NCBI GenBank assembly: GCA_947474565.1
Contig: CANJIS010000001.1
Span: 124,001 to 188,000 of the forward strand
Length of the DNA stretch: 64,000 nt
From: Alphaproteobacteria bacterium
GTDB lineage: Bacteria > Pseudomonadota > Alphaproteobacteria > Micropepsales > Micropepsaceae
Direction of reading: 5' to 3'
The translations under genes were made by a program, and so were the position numbers. Shown piece after piece: positions 38,266 to 47,886 of this stretch. Position 1 is the stretch's first letter. Every line of letters begins with the position of its first letter. The notes below the pieces were generated by a model, which did not search any database, was not told the origin of the DNA, and worked only from the letters and a program-made list of their open reading frames with translations.

Positions 38266-38817
38266 ATGGATGACTTTCCCAAAAAGCTGGACGACCACAC
38301 CATTCAGTTTGTCCGCATCCTGCCCGGGCCGATTGAAAAGGTCTGGGACTATCTGGCCGACGGCAAGAAGCGCGGCACATGGTTCGCGGGCGGCGACCTG
38401 CCACCCGTGGGTGAGCGCTTCGAGATGCGCTTCAAGCACAGCGATCTGTCGCCCAACCAGGCGCCGCCGCCGGAGCGCATGAAGGAGATGGACGCCAAGG
38501 GCCACACCTCCAGCAATGTGCTGCTGGCGTTCGAGCCGCCGCATCGGATGGTGTTCACCTTCGGCGGTGAGAAAGACCCCGCTCTGGTGTCTGAGGTCGA
38601 GTTCAAGCTGACACAGGAAGGCCCACCCGGCGACAACAAGGTTCGCTTCACCCTCACCCACAGCAAGATTCCCAACCGCGATATCATGAAGGGCGTTTCC
38701 GGCGGCTGGAGCGCGCATCTGGCGATCCTGCAATACCGCGCCGAGGACAAGACCCCGCCGGCCTTCTGGGATGTCTGGCGTAAATATGATGAGATTTTCG
38801 CCAAGCAGTATGCCTGA
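38266..38817 (+). CDS. SRPBCC (AHSA1-like) protein 2
   Basis: 183 residues. Second START-fold protein of the operon: IQFVRILPGPIEKVWDYLAD, GTWFAGGDLPPVGERFEMRF, LLAFEPPHRMVFTFGGE and GGWSAHLAILQYRAEDKTPP. It shares the FVR-LP-P-VW opening with the preceding protein, so the two are probably old paralogues. The context (ArsR plus two SRPBCC proteins) suggests a ligand-responsive unit of unknown purpose. Element A4 follows its stop directly. Confidence 0.88.
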   Translation: MDDFPKKLDDHTIQFVRILPGPIEKVWDYLADGKKRGTWFAGGDLPPVGERFEMRFKHSDLSPNQAPPPERMKEMDAKGHTSSNVLLAFEPPHRMVFTFGGEKDPALVSEVEFKLTQEGPPGDNKVRFTLTHSKIPNRDIMKGVSGGWSAHLAILQYRAEDKTPPAFWDVWRKYDEIFAKQYA

Positions 38818-38818
38818 T

Positions 38819-38948
38819 GGTCATTCCTGGCTGAGCGCCGCGCCATTGCGCGGCGTGAGGGGAAGGGAATCCAGGCTCTCACCACCACCCAGATATTGAA
38901 AGCCTGGATCCCCTTCCCTCGGCGCTGCGCGCCTCGTCGGGGATGACA
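38819..38948. repeat. Inverted-repeat element A, copy 4
   Basis: Left arm TGGTCATTCCTGGC (slightly diverged), inner arms GGGAAGGGAATCCAGGC and GCCTGGATCCCCTTCCC, right arm CTCGTCGGGGATGACA. Variable hairpins: left CGCCGCGC (38836-38843) with GCGCGGCG (38848-38855); right GGCGC/GCGCC around TGC. Confidence 0.9.
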
Positions 38949-38993
38949 GGGCGTGCGATAGCCAACGTCGCAATTCGTGATAACGTCCCGCCC

Positions 38994-39914
38994 ATGAAAA
39001 AATTCGCGCTCAGTGAAGCGGTCCAGCATGGTTACCGCTTCGCCTTTGGCGGTTTCCTGAATCTGTTGCGGCTGATGTGGCTGCCCGCGTTGTTGGCAGC
39101 GGCCTGCAGCTATTTCAGCGGCAACCAGATGGGCGTCCTGATCCAGAGCGCGCGCAGCCATGATTTCTCAAAGCTGACCATGCCGTGGCCGGTGCTGGCC
39201 GCCCTTACCCTGGCCACCTTCCTGTTCGGCAATATGCAGATCACTGCCGCCTATCAACTGGCGCTGGGCAAGATCGATGCGCGCGGTCGGTTTTTCTATT
39301 TTCCCCTGTTTGAACGCGCGCTGTGGCGGGTGGTGGGGGCTTTCCTGCTGCTGGTGCTGACGCTGGCGTCGCTGGCGGTGAGCTATTTCCTGGCGATGCT
39401 GCTGATCGGGTTCCTGTTCAATCTGGGCTTTCACGCCACCCATATGACGGATGCCGGCATTGCGGCGGCCACCCAATGGGACGCGGCGCTGGCCATGCTG
39501 CTGGGCTATTGCGGCTTTATTTTCTGCGCTGTGCGGTTCGGCTTTCTGCTGTTTCCCGCCACGGTGGCGGAAGAAAAGGGCGGACTGTTCCGCGCCCGGA
39601 CACTCAGCAATGGAAATTTCTGGCGCATGTTCGCCGCTTCGGTGGCGGCCGTGGTGCCGGTGTTCGCCGCCGAGGTGCTGCTGGTGATCTGGATGGGCGA
39701 GTTCAAGATGCCGCCGCCGGACGCAACACCGGCCCAGCTACGGGCGATACAGGCCGCCACCGAAGCCGCCGCCGACGCCAAGATTCACGATCAATGGTTT
39801 GTCTTCTATCCCGCGCTGGCGCTGGTGATGCTGCTGACTTACGGCATCCTGGCGGGAATTCAGGCCTTCGCTTATCGCGCGCTTGCGGACGACACTATAT
39901 CCAATCGCCCTTGA
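38994..39914 (+). CDS. Multi-pass membrane protein of unknown function
   Basis: 306 residues with about six membrane helices, among them LMWLPALLAAACSYF, WPVLAALTLATFLFGNMQIT, VVGAFLLLVLTLASLAVSYF, AMLLGYCGFIFCAVRFGFLL and ALALVMLLTYGILAGIQAFA. N-terminus MKKFALSEAVQHGYRFAFGG. The arrangement resembles small-domain permease-like or DUF-type membrane proteins, but I recognise no family. Its 3' end overlaps the convergent rsmE gene by 20 bases. Function unknown. Confidence 0.78.
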   Translation: MKKFALSEAVQHGYRFAFGGFLNLLRLMWLPALLAAACSYFSGNQMGVLIQSARSHDFSKLTMPWPVLAALTLATFLFGNMQITAAYQLALGKIDARGRFFYFPLFERALWRVVGAFLLLVLTLASLAVSYFLAMLLIGFLFNLGFHATHMTDAGIAAATQWDAALAMLLGYCGFIFCAVRFGFLLFPATVAEEKGGLFRARTLSNGNFWRMFAASVAAVVPVFAAEVLLVIWMGEFKMPPPDATPAQLRAIQAATEAAADAKIHDQWFVFYPALALVMLLTYGILAGIQAFAYRALADDTISNRP

Positions 39915-40638
39915 CGGATTGCCAGATCGTCAGCGCCGCCAAAGCAGCGGTGTCGGCGCGCAGGATGCGCGGGCCCAGGGTGACGGGCGTCACGAACGGC
40001 AACGCACGCAGCATATCACGCTCCGCCGGATCAAAGCCGCCTTCGGGGCCGGTGAGGATGGCGGCGGGCGCAGGGCCTGCGACTTGCGCCAGCGGGTTGG
40101 CGTCACCGCCCTCGTCACAGAAATAGATGTGCCGTTCCTTCGGCCATGACGCGATTATTTTCGAGAGGTCCGCCACTTCGGCGATTTCCGGCACGCTAAG
40201 GCGTCCCGATTGTTCCGCCGCTTCCACCGCATTCGCCAGCATGCGGTCCTGATTGACGCGATTGACGTTGGTGCGGCGGGTGAAGACCGGTTGAAGTTTG
40301 GAGACGCCAAGCTCGGTGGCTTTCTGGGCGAGATAGTCCGCCGGGGTCTTTTTCACCGGCGCGAACACCAGCCACAGATCGGGTACGCCTGCCTGCGCTT
40401 CGGTTTGCCTCAACCCGTTCAGGATCACCCCGCGCTTGGTGGCGGCGGAAATCTCGGCCAGCCATTCGCCATCCCGGCCATTGAATAAAGAGACGCGCTG
40501 GCCCTGCCTGGCCCGCATCACATGGATCAGATAATGGGCCTGGCCTTCATCGGCGGCCACGGCAACGCCCGCGCCCAATGGTGCGTTGACATAAAGACGG
40601 AGCTTGCCGCCCGCTTCTGTAATTTCTTCTTCAGCCAT
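39895..40638 (-). CDS. rsmE: 16S rRNA m3U1498 methyltransferase RsmE
   Basis: 247 residues from MAEEEITEAGGKLRLYVNAP (a start 14 codons upstream is possible). SPOUT methyltransferase modifying 16S rRNA U1498, with an N-terminal PUA-like part (HYLIHVMRARQGQRVSLFNG) and the knotted SAM site LTGPEGGFDPAERDM and LGPRILRADTAALAAL. Other family landmarks: FAPVKKTPADYLAQKATELG and EAAEQSGRLSVPEI. It is divergent from ubiA, separated by only 16 bases, so their promoters must overlap. Confidence 0.95.
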   Translation of the reverse strand: MAEEEITEAGGKLRLYVNAPLGAGVAVAADEGQAHYLIHVMRARQGQRVSLFNGRDGEWLAEISAATKRGVILNGLRQTEAQAGVPDLWLVFAPVKKTPADYLAQKATELGVSKLQPVFTRRTNVNRVNQDRMLANAVEAAEQSGRLSVPEIAEVADLSKIIASWPKERHIYFCDEGGDANPLAQVAGPAPAAILTGPEGGFDPAERDMLRALPFVTPVTLGPRILRADTAALAALTIWQSVKGDWI

Positions 40639-40654
40639 GCCACACTGAAAACCG

Positions 40655-41605
40655 ATGACACGTTCCGCACAAGCCCCCATGACTCAAGGACCGGGCGACA
40701 CGGTTGCCGCCCATTGGGTGACGGCGCTGCCGCCCCGGTGGCTGCCCTTTGTCCAGCTGATGCGGCTTGATCGCCCAATCGGCACCTGGCTGCTGTTCTG
40801 GCCCTGTGTGATGGGGCTGATTTTGGGCGCGATGGCGGATGAGCGCAATTTCACCGACTGGCGCGACATTTATTATGTGCTGCTGTTCGCGATTGGGGCC
40901 GTGGTGATGCGGGGTGCGGGCTGCGCCTTCAACGACATCATGGACAAGGATTTCGACGCCCAGGTGGCGCGCACCGCCGGGCGGCCGATTCCATCGGGCC
41001 GGGTTTCGGTCAAACAGGCCTGGGCGCTGGTGGCGGTGCTGTGCTGGATCGGGTTCGGCATTCTGATTCAATTCAACTGGTTTGCGGTGGTGCTGGGTGC
41101 AAGCTCGCTGCTGCTGGTGGCGGCGTATCCCTTCATGAAGCGCGTCACCTTCTGGCCCCAGGCCTGGCTGGGGCTGACGTTCAACTGGGGCGCGCTGCTG
41201 GGTTTTGCGGCTGAGACCGGGCGGCTGGATTGGCCGGTGCTGATTTTGTACGCGGGCTTGCTGTTCTGGACGCTGGGTTACGACACCATCTATGCCCATC
41301 AAGATAAAGAAGACGATGCGCTGATCGGGGTGAAGTCCACCGCGCTGCTGCTGGGCGGTAACAGCCGCAAATGGATTCTGCGCTTCTATACGATCAGCTT
41401 CACCTTGATATTGGCCGGCGGCTTTGCCGAACATGCCGGCTCGCCTTTCGCGTTTATGCTGCTGCTGGCAGGCGGGCATATGCTGTGGCAGGTGCGAATC
41501 TTGAAGATTGATGACAGCGCCAATTGCCTGATGCTGTTCCGCGCCAATCGTGTCACCGGCGGACTACTAGCAACCGCGTTTCTGGTTGCTTGCTGGTTCG
41601 GATGA
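40655..41605 (+). CDS. ubiA: 4-hydroxybenzoate polyprenyltransferase
   Basis: 316 residues (an ATG eight codons later is an alternative start). Inner-membrane prenyltransferase that attaches the polyprenyl tail to 4-hydroxybenzoate in ubiquinone synthesis. Two Asp-rich motifs are present: GCAFNDIMDKDFDAQVARTA and YDTIYAHQDKEDDALIGVKS, among about eight membrane helices. Opening segment LMRLDRPIGTWLLFWPC is typical. It overlaps the next methyltransferase gene by four bases. ubiD lies two genes downstream. Confidence 0.96.
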   Translation: MTRSAQAPMTQGPGDTVAAHWVTALPPRWLPFVQLMRLDRPIGTWLLFWPCVMGLILGAMADERNFTDWRDIYYVLLFAIGAVVMRGAGCAFNDIMDKDFDAQVARTAGRPIPSGRVSVKQAWALVAVLCWIGFGILIQFNWFAVVLGASSLLLVAAYPFMKRVTFWPQAWLGLTFNWGALLGFAAETGRLDWPVLILYAGLLFWTLGYDTIYAHQDKEDDALIGVKSTALLLGGNSRKWILRFYTISFTLILAGGFAEHAGSPFAFMLLLAGGHMLWQVRILKIDDSANCLMLFRANRVTGGLLATAFLVACWFG

Positions 41606-42237
41606 CACCTGAGCAGTTTGTTCGTAACAATTCATCCTTGATGTCCCCGCCGCTGGTGCCGGAGATCAAGCTTCATCTTGCTACCGAAATCGAACCGATC
41701 TGGCGCAAGACCGAAGAAGAGCTGCACGAGATGGGCGTTCCGCCGCCCTATTGGGCATTTGCCTGGGCGGGTGGTCAGGCGCTGGCACGATACATCCTCG
41801 ACAACCCTGACATCGTGCGCGGGCTGAGCGTGCTGGATTTCGGTTCGGGCAGCGGGCTGGTGGGACTGGCGGCGAAAAAGGCGGGTGCCGCACATGTGCT
41901 GGCCGCCGACATCGACAAATTTTCCGTCGCCGCCATTCAGGCCAATGCGCAGGCCAATGGGCTCGATGTTGCCACCACATCCGATGACCTGATCGGCAGC
42001 GACAAAAGCTTCGACGTCATTCTGGTGGGCGACATGTGTTACGAGCGGCCACTGGCCGAGCGGCTGATGGCGTGGCTGAAGTCACAGGATGCGGTGATTC
42101 TGCTGGGCGATCCGGGGCGCAGCTATTTCCCCAAAGAGGGCCTGACACGGCAGGCGCTCTATAATGTCGCGGTGACGCGCGAACTTGAAGACCGCGAAAT
42201 CCGCGAAACCGGCGTGTGGCGCCTAAACAAAGACTAG
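41602..42237 (+). CDS. Class I SAM methyltransferase (ETFB lysine methyltransferase-like)
   Basis: 211 residues. Starts MTPEQFVRNNSSLMSPPLVP, then PPPYWAFAWAGGQALARYIL and the SAM-binding motif SVLDFGSGSGLVGLAAKKAG with AADIDKFSVAAIQANAQANG; the post-motif VGDMCYERPLAERLMAWLK fits the ETFB/Nnt1-like protein lysine methyltransferases. A small-molecule substrate is also possible. Its ATG overlaps the ubiA stop, so it is co-translated with it; the combination ubiA-methyltransferase recurs in alphaproteobacteria. Confidence 0.88.
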   Translation: MTPEQFVRNNSSLMSPPLVPEIKLHLATEIEPIWRKTEEELHEMGVPPPYWAFAWAGGQALARYILDNPDIVRGLSVLDFGSGSGLVGLAAKKAGAAHVLAADIDKFSVAAIQANAQANGLDVATTSDDLIGSDKSFDVILVGDMCYERPLAERLMAWLKSQDAVILLGDPGRSYFPKEGLTRQALYNVAVTRELEDREIRETGVWRLNKD

Positions 42238-42289
42238 GCGCAGCCCTGCCCCTCTGTCAGATTAGCCCTGCATACTGCTGGGGGCTTCT

Positions 42290-43870
42290 ATGCTGTTCGA
42301 TCGCGTCAAATCGCTGGACGCCATTATGGCGACCGCCGAGAAGAAGGGCCTGCATCGTTCGCTGGGCCCGTTCCAGCTGACCCTGCTTGGCATCGGCGCG
42401 GTGATCGGCACCGGCATCTTCGTGCTGACCGCCGAAGCGTCGCAGAAAGCCGGCCCCGGCATGCTGGCCTCTTTCATCATCGCCGGTTTTGTCTGCGGCG
42501 TGGCCGCGCTTTGCTATTCCGAACTGGCCTCGATGGTGCCGGTGGCGGGCTCTGCCTACACCTATACCTATGCCGTGGTCGGCGAGATGATGGCCTGGAT
42601 GGTCGGCTGGGCGCTGATCCTGGAATATGCTGTGGGCGCCAGCGCTGTCGCCGTGGGCTGGTCCAACCATGCCATCGGATTGGCGCAAGGGCTGGGCTAT
42701 CATTTTCCAGCAGCGATCAGTAACGCCGACGCGTTGATGGCCAAGGTCGAACTGATGTTCAGCGCGGCCCCCACCGCCGACATCATGGAAGCGTTGCGCA
42801 TCGGCGGCTGGATCAATGTTCCCGCCGTTCTGGTCGCCTCCGCCGTGACATGGCTGCTGATCATCGGCACCACCGAAAGCGCCCGCGTCAACGCCGTGCT
42901 GGTGCTGATCAAGATCACCGCGCTGACCATGTTCATCTTCCTGACCATTCCGGTGATGAATGCAGAACACTTCACGCCCTTCGCGCCCACGGGCGCGTCG
43001 GGCATCTTCGGCGCGGCGGCGTCCATCTTCTTCGCCTATGTCGGCTTTGACGCGGTTTCGACCGCCGCCGAGGAAACCAAAAATCCCCAGCGCAATGTGC
43101 CCATCGGGCTGATCGGATCGCTGGTCATCTGCACCATCTTCTATTTGCTGGTGGCGAGCGGCGAGATCGGCGCCATCGGCGCACAGCCGGTGATGGATGC
43201 CGGCGTGGCGCTGGCCCCCGGTTCCGCCGAGTTCACCGGCCGCTGCGCCCTGATGGGTGCGGGCGCGACCCAGCCGCTGGTCTGTTCCAAGGAAGCGCTG
43301 GTGCATGTGCTCGACACCATCGGCTGGCCGTCGCTGGGCCGGCTGGTCGGCCTGGCCGCCGTGCTGGCGCTGCCGTCGGTTGTGCTGATGATGATGTTCG
43401 GCCAGACCCGCGTGTTCTTTACGATGGCGCGCGATGGCCTGCTGCCGGCCAAACTGGCGTCGGTGCATCCCAAATACCGCACGCCCCATGTCGTGACCCT
43501 GGTCACCGGCATGGGCACCGCCATCGCCGCCGCGTTTTTGCCGGTGGGCAAGCTGGCGGATTATTCCAACTCCGGCACCCTGTTCGCCTTTTTGATGGTC
43601 GCGATTGCGGTGATGGTGCTGAGGAAGACCGATCCTTCCCGCAAGCGGCCGTTCCGCACCCCGGGCGTGTTCATTGTCGCGCCGCTGGCGATTGTCGGTT
43701 GCCTGGTGCTGTACTTCTCGCTGCCCATGACCGCCATCCTGCTGCTGCCGATCTGGGGCGGGCTGGGGTTGCTGGTGTATTTCTTCTACAGCCGCTCGCG
43801 CAGTCATGTCGGGCGCGGTTTCGAGTCCGACACCCCGAACGATCCGCCAAGCACCGGCGTTACCAGGTAA
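42290..43870 (+). CDS. APC-family amino acid permease
   Basis: 526 residues with about twelve membrane helices. The unwound first helix [20 protein letters not shown] is the amino-acid-binding site typical of APC transporters; further landmarks are [20 protein letters not shown] (starting SA in the sequence), [20 protein letters not shown] and [20 protein letters not shown]. It most resembles cationic or branched amino acid permeases of the YfnA/CAT type. Substrate not predictable. Its stop overlaps the ubiD ATG (TAATG), so the two genes are coupled. Confidence 0.92.
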   Translation: MLFDRVKSLDAIMATAEKKGLHRSLGPFQLTLLGIGAVIGTGIFVLTAEASQKAGPGMLASFIIAGFVCGVAALCYSELASMVPVAGSAYTYTYAVVGEMMAWMVGWALILEYAVGASAVAVGWSNHAIGLAQGLGYHFPAAISNADALMAKVELMFSAAPTADIMEALRIGGWINVPAVLVASAVTWLLIIGTTESARVNAVLVLIKITALTMFIFLTIPVMNAEHFTPFAPTGASGIFGAAASIFFAYVGFDAVSTAAEETKNPQRNVPIGLIGSLVICTIFYLLVASGEIGAIGAQPVMDAGVALAPGSAEFTGRCALMGAGATQPLVCSKEALVHVLDTIGWPSLGRLVGLAAVLALPSVVLMMMFGQTRVFFTMARDGLLPAKLASVHPKYRTPHVVTLVTGMGTAIAAAFLPVGKLADYSNSGTLFAFLMVAIAVMVLRKTDPSRKRPFRTPGVFIVAPLAIVGCLVLYFSLPMTAILLLPIWGGLGLLVYFFYSRSRSHVGRGFESDTPNDPPSTGVTR

Positions 43871-45396
43871 TGCCGTATCGTTCGCTTCGGGATTTCATCG
43901 CGCGTCTGGAAAAAGACGGCGAGCTGGTGCGGGTGAAGGAACCCGTCTCCACCGTGCTGGAGATGACGGAGATTCAAACCCGTCTGATCGCCGAGGGCGG
44001 CCCGGCGGTTATTTTCGAAAAACCCATCAAGGCCGATGGCACGGCAAGTTCAATGCCGGTGCTGGTCAATCTGTTCGGCACGGTCAAGCGCGTCGCCATG
44101 GGCGTGACCATGGGTGGCAAGGAACGCACGAGCGCCATGGACTTGCGCGAGGTCGGCGAATTGCTGGCGCAGCTGCGCCAGCCCCAGCCGCCGCGATCTT
44201 TCGGTGAAGCCGCTGAATTGCTGCCGCTGGTGAAAACCGTCTTGGCGATGAAGCCCAAGACGGTGGGCAAGCCGCCCTGTCAGGAGATTGTTCTGACCGG
44301 CGACAAGATTGATCTGAACGCCATGCCCATCCAGACCTGCTGGCCGGGCGAGCCTGCGCCGCTGATCACCTGGCCGCTGGTGGTGACAAAAGGCCCGTCG
44401 GATGCGCGCGAGGATAATTTCAATCTCGGCATCTATCGCATGCAGGTGCTGAACAAGAACCAGACCATCATGCGCTGGCTGAAGCATCGCGGCGGGGCGC
44501 AGCATCATCAGCGCTGGGGCCAGACCAAGCGCGATCCCCTGCCCGCCGCCATTGTGCTGGGCGCGGACCCCGGAATTATTCTGGCAGCAGTGACGCCGGT
44601 GCCCGAAACGCTGTCGGAGTATCAGTTCGCGGGACTGCTGCGCGGCGAGCGTGTGGTGCTGGCCGATTGCGTCAGCCAGCCGCTCAAGGTGCCGGCGGAA
44701 GCGGAGATTGTGATCGAAGGCACGGTATCGCTCGATGATTACCGCGACGAAGGCCCCTATGGCGATCACACCGGCTATTACAATTCGGTCGAGCAGTTCC
44801 CGGTTTTCACCGTCACCGCCATCACCATGCGGCGCGATCCGATTTATCTGTCCACTTACACCTCGCGGCCGCCCGATGAGCCGTCCATCCTGGGCGAAGC
44901 GCTGAACGAAGTGTTTGTGCCGCTGATCCGCCAGCAATTTCCCGAGATTGTGGATTTCTGGCTGCCGCCGGAAGGATGCTCGTACCGCATCGCAGTGGTG
45001 AGCATGAAAAAGGCATTCCCCGGCCATGCCAAGCGGGTGATGATGGCGGTGTGGTCATACTTACGCCAGTTCATGTACACCAAGTGGGTGATCGTGGTGG
45101 ATGACGACATCAATGCCCGCGACTGGAAAGACGTGATGTGGGCGCTCTCCACCCGCATGGACCCGGCGCGCGACATCACCGTGATCGAACACACGCCGAT
45201 CGATTATCTGGATTTCGCCTCGCCGGAATCGGGCCTGGGTTCGAAAATCGGCCTGGACGCCACCAACAAGCTGCCGCCGGAAACCAAACGCGAATGGGGC
45301 AAAAAAATGCGGATGGATGAAGAGGTTATAAAAACCGTCACAGAGAAATGGGCCAAGTTCGGCTTGCCCGGCAGTGGCAAACCTATCTGGAAATAA
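43870..45396 (+). CDS. ubiD: 3-octaprenyl-4-hydroxybenzoate decarboxylase (UbiD)
   Basis: 508 residues from the ATG overlapping the permease stop. Prenylated-FMN-dependent decarboxylase in ubiquinone synthesis. Family segments: [31 protein letters not shown]-type opening (here [16 protein letters not shown]), [15 protein letters not shown], the metal/cofactor region [13 protein letters not shown], and [20 protein letters not shown]. It needs the UbiX flavin prenyltransferase, which is not in the window. Confidence 0.95.
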   Translation: MPYRSLRDFIARLEKDGELVRVKEPVSTVLEMTEIQTRLIAEGGPAVIFEKPIKADGTASSMPVLVNLFGTVKRVAMGVTMGGKERTSAMDLREVGELLAQLRQPQPPRSFGEAAELLPLVKTVLAMKPKTVGKPPCQEIVLTGDKIDLNAMPIQTCWPGEPAPLITWPLVVTKGPSDAREDNFNLGIYRMQVLNKNQTIMRWLKHRGGAQHHQRWGQTKRDPLPAAIVLGADPGIILAAVTPVPETLSEYQFAGLLRGERVVLADCVSQPLKVPAEAEIVIEGTVSLDDYRDEGPYGDHTGYYNSVEQFPVFTVTAITMRRDPIYLSTYTSRPPDEPSILGEALNEVFVPLIRQQFPEIVDFWLPPEGCSYRIAVVSMKKAFPGHAKRVMMAVWSYLRQFMYTKWVIVVDDDINARDWKDVMWALSTRMDPARDITVIEHTPIDYLDFASPESGLGSKIGLDATNKLPPETKREWGKKMRMDEEVIKTVTEKWAKFGLPGSGKPIWK

Positions 45397-45438
45397 GGTC
45401 CGCTTGACCGGTGCCGGGATTCACGGCACGGAACGGGC

Positions 45439-46770
45439 ATGAACTCCGAAAATCTGCTTTCCGATCTGATCGCCGCCGCCAAGCGCGCCGGGGCCGATGC
45501 TGCTGACGCGATGTTTGTCGAAAATGTCTCCGCTTCGGTTTCCTACCGGCTGGGCAAGCTGGAAGATGTCGAGCGCAGCGAAAGCGCCGATCTGGGCCTG
45601 CGGGTCTTCCTGGGCAACAAGGTCGCCTTTGTTTCCTCCACCGACTTCTCGCGCGACTCGCTGGATCAGCTTCCAGAACGCGCCATCGCCATGGCGCGGC
45701 TGGCGCCGGAAGACAAATATGCCGGGCTGGCTCCCAACGACCGGCTGGCGAAAGACATTCCTGCGCTCGATCTGGAAGATGCCAATGAGCCTTCCGCCGA
45801 TGTGCTGGTGGAACGGGCTCGCAGCGCCGAGGCCGCCGGCATGGCGGTGAAGGGTGTCACCAATTCCGAAGGCGGCGGTGCATCCTTCTCGCGCGCCGCT
45901 GTCGCGCTTGCCACGTCATCGGGTTTCTACGGCCGCTATGCGGGGACCAGCCATTCCACCGGCGTTTCCATGCTGGCGGGCGAAGGCACCGGCATGGAAC
46001 GCGATTACGACCAGGCCAGCGCCCGTCATTCCGGCGACCTGCGCGAGGCGGCTGATATTGGCCGTATCGCGGGTGAACGCGCCGTTGCCCGCCTCAATCC
46101 CCGCAAGGTGAAAAGCCAGGCCGTTCCCGTGGTGTTCGATCCGCGCGAAAGCGCCGGGCTGGTGGGTCATTTTGCGGGCGCGATTTCCGGCGCCGGTATC
46201 GCGCGCGGCGTCAGCTTTTTGAAGGACAATATGGGTGAGCAGATTTTCGCCCCCGGCATTTCCATCATTGACGATCCGCACCGCACGCGCGGGCTGCGCT
46301 CCAAGCCGTTTGACGGCGAAGGCGTCGCCAACGCAAAGCGCGCGTTGGTCGAAAAAGGCCGCCTCACCACCTGGCTGCTGGATTGCGCCAGCGCCCGCCA
46401 GCTGGGTTTGGAAACCACCGGCCATGCCGCGCGCGGCACCGGCGGGCCGCCGCATCCCTCCGCCACCAATCTTTATATGGAGCCCGGGCAACTTTCGCCC
46501 GAAGCCCTGATTGCCGACATTGAACAGGGCTTTTACGTCACCGAACTTCTGGGTATGGGCGTCAATGGCGTGACCGGCGATTACAGTCGCGGCGCCGCCG
46601 GGTTCTGGATCGAGAAGGGCAAGATTGCGTTTCCGGTTTCGGAAATCACCATTGCCGGGAACCTGAAAGAGATGTTCCTGCACCTCACCCCCGCCAGCGA
46701 CCTGGTGTTCCGCTATGGCACCAACGCGCCGACAATTCGAATTGAAGGGATGACCATTGCGGGGGCCTGA
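45439..46770 (+). CDS. tldE: TldE/PmbA family metalloprotease subunit
   Basis: 443 residues. Non-catalytic partner of TldD (the HExxxH motif is absent, as expected). Family segments: ADAADAMFVENVSASVSYRL, EDVERSESADLGLRVFLG, PVVFDPRESAGLVGHFAGAI, FLKDNMGEQIFAPGISIIDD and the C-terminal GVNGVTGDYSRGAAGFWIEK. Cytosolic. It is the first gene of a run that leads into lipid A genes; its 3' end overlaps cysQ by 14 bases. Having both tldD and tldE implies a working heterodimer. Confidence 0.95.
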   Translation: MNSENLLSDLIAAAKRAGADAADAMFVENVSASVSYRLGKLEDVERSESADLGLRVFLGNKVAFVSSTDFSRDSLDQLPERAIAMARLAPEDKYAGLAPNDRLAKDIPALDLEDANEPSADVLVERARSAEAAGMAVKGVTNSEGGGASFSRAAVALATSSGFYGRYAGTSHSTGVSMLAGEGTGMERDYDQASARHSGDLREAADIGRIAGERAVARLNPRKVKSQAVPVVFDPRESAGLVGHFAGAISGAGIARGVSFLKDNMGEQIFAPGISIIDDPHRTRGLRSKPFDGEGVANAKRALVEKGRLTTWLLDCASARQLGLETTGHAARGTGGPPHPSATNLYMEPGQLSPEALIADIEQGFYVTELLGMGVNGVTGDYSRGAAGFWIEKGKIAFPVSEITIAGNLKEMFLHLTPASDLVFRYGTNAPTIRIEGMTIAGA

Positions 46771-47548
46771 GGCTCTCGCTTTGCTGGAAAGTGCGGTACG
46801 CGCCGCCGGAGACATTGCGCGCAAATTTTATGGCACCGATTTCAAGCGCTGGAGCAAGGAAGGCGGCAGCCCCGTCACCGAAGCCGATCTGGTGGTGGAT
46901 GCTTTCCTGAAACAGACGCTGCTGGCGGCGCATCCTTCCTATGGCTGGCTGTCGGAGGAAAGCGTCGATGATCCGTCGCGGCTGACCGCAGAACGCGTGT
47001 TCGTGGTTGATCCCATCGACGGCACCGTCGCCTTTGTGAAAAACAAGCCGCATTTTACGATCTGCGCCGCGCTGGTGGAAAAGGGCCGCCCCATCGCCGC
47101 CTGCGTTTACAATCCCATTGCCGAGGAATGTTTCACCGCTGTGACAGGCGGCGGCGCGCATCTGAACGGGCAAGCCATCCATGTCAGCGCCCAGGACCGC
47201 ATCGAAGGCGCCCATATGCTGGGGCCGAAAACCATTTTCGAAGGCTGGCCGGAGATGGAGATCAGTTCTTACTCCTCCATCGCCTATCGCGCCGTGCTGG
47301 TGGCGGCGGGCCGCCATGACGCCATGATTTCGCTGACCACCAAGCATGACTGGGACCTGGCGGCGGCGGACCTGATTGTGCAGGAAGCGGGCGGGCTGCT
47401 CAGCGACGAGGTAGGACAGGCGCTGATCTATAATACGCCGGGCGCCACCCAGCGTGTTTCGGTGGCGGCCGGGCCGGTTCTCCACAGGCTTTTGCTGGCG
47501 CGGCTGCGGCAAAAAGAGGACTCTGTTCTGTCCTTTGGCCAAGCGTAG
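46757..47548 (+). CDS. cysQ: 3'(2'),5'-bisphosphate nucleotidase / inositol monophosphatase family
   Basis: 263 residues from a TTG start; AAGGGA (46745-46750) six bases upstream supports it. Lithium-sensitive phosphatase fold with metal motif VFVVDPIDGTVAFVKNKPHF and the second site HDWDLAAADLIVQEAGGLLS. CysQ clears 3'-phosphoadenosine 5'-phosphate made during sulfate assimilation. An inositol or other phosphatase role is possible. It lies between tldE and DUF4170, an arrangement seen near lipid A genes in alphaproteobacteria. Confidence 0.9.
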   Translation: MRGPEALALLESAVRAAGDIARKFYGTDFKRWSKEGGSPVTEADLVVDAFLKQTLLAAHPSYGWLSEESVDDPSRLTAERVFVVDPIDGTVAFVKNKPHFTICAALVEKGRPIAACVYNPIAEECFTAVTGGGAHLNGQAIHVSAQDRIEGAHMLGPKTIFEGWPEMEISSYSSIAYRAVLVAAGRHDAMISLTTKHDWDLAAADLIVQEAGGLLSDEVGQALIYNTPGATQRVSVAAGPVLHRLLLARLRQKEDSVLSFGQA

Positions 47549-47568
47549 GAATCGGGTACGGAGTAAAC

Positions 47569-47820
47569 ATGACCAAGGCAAAACCCCAATTGCTGCATCT
47601 GGTGTTCGGCGGGGAGCTGAGCAGCCCCGGCGGCGTCGAGTTCAAGGATCTCAAGAAGCTCGACATCGTCGGCATGTATCCCAATTTCGCCGACGCCAAG
47701 ACGGCCTGGCTGGCCAAGGCGCAGGCCACGGTGGACAGCGCCCAGACGCGCTATTTCGTGGCGCATATTCACCGCCTGTTCGAAATGGAAGAAGAGCCGC
47801 AACAGGACGCCGAAGACTAA
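47569..47820 (+). CDS. DUF4170 family protein
   Basis: 83 residues. DUF4170: LLHLVFGGELSSPGGVEFKD, LDIVGMYPNFADAKTAWLAK, and RYFVAHIHRLFEMEEE. Small cytosolic protein found in alphaproteobacteria beside cysQ and waaA; function unknown. It starts 20 bases after cysQ. An acidic C-terminal tail (EEEPQQDAED) is present. Confidence 0.88.
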   Translation: MTKAKPQLLHLVFGGELSSPGGVEFKDLKKLDIVGMYPNFADAKTAWLAKAQATVDSAQTRYFVAHIHRLFEMEEEPQQDAED

Positions 47821-47886
47821 GCGTCTGAAGGTCAAGCCTTTCCCGGCCTGAGCCCGGCTTTTAAGCCTCGCCCGTAGGGGAACCCC

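Noticed and set aside
42257-43807. 516-codon open frame antisense to the amino acid permease
   Set aside because: Gln/His/Gly/Arg-rich mirror frame; the permease motifs on the plus strand are clear.
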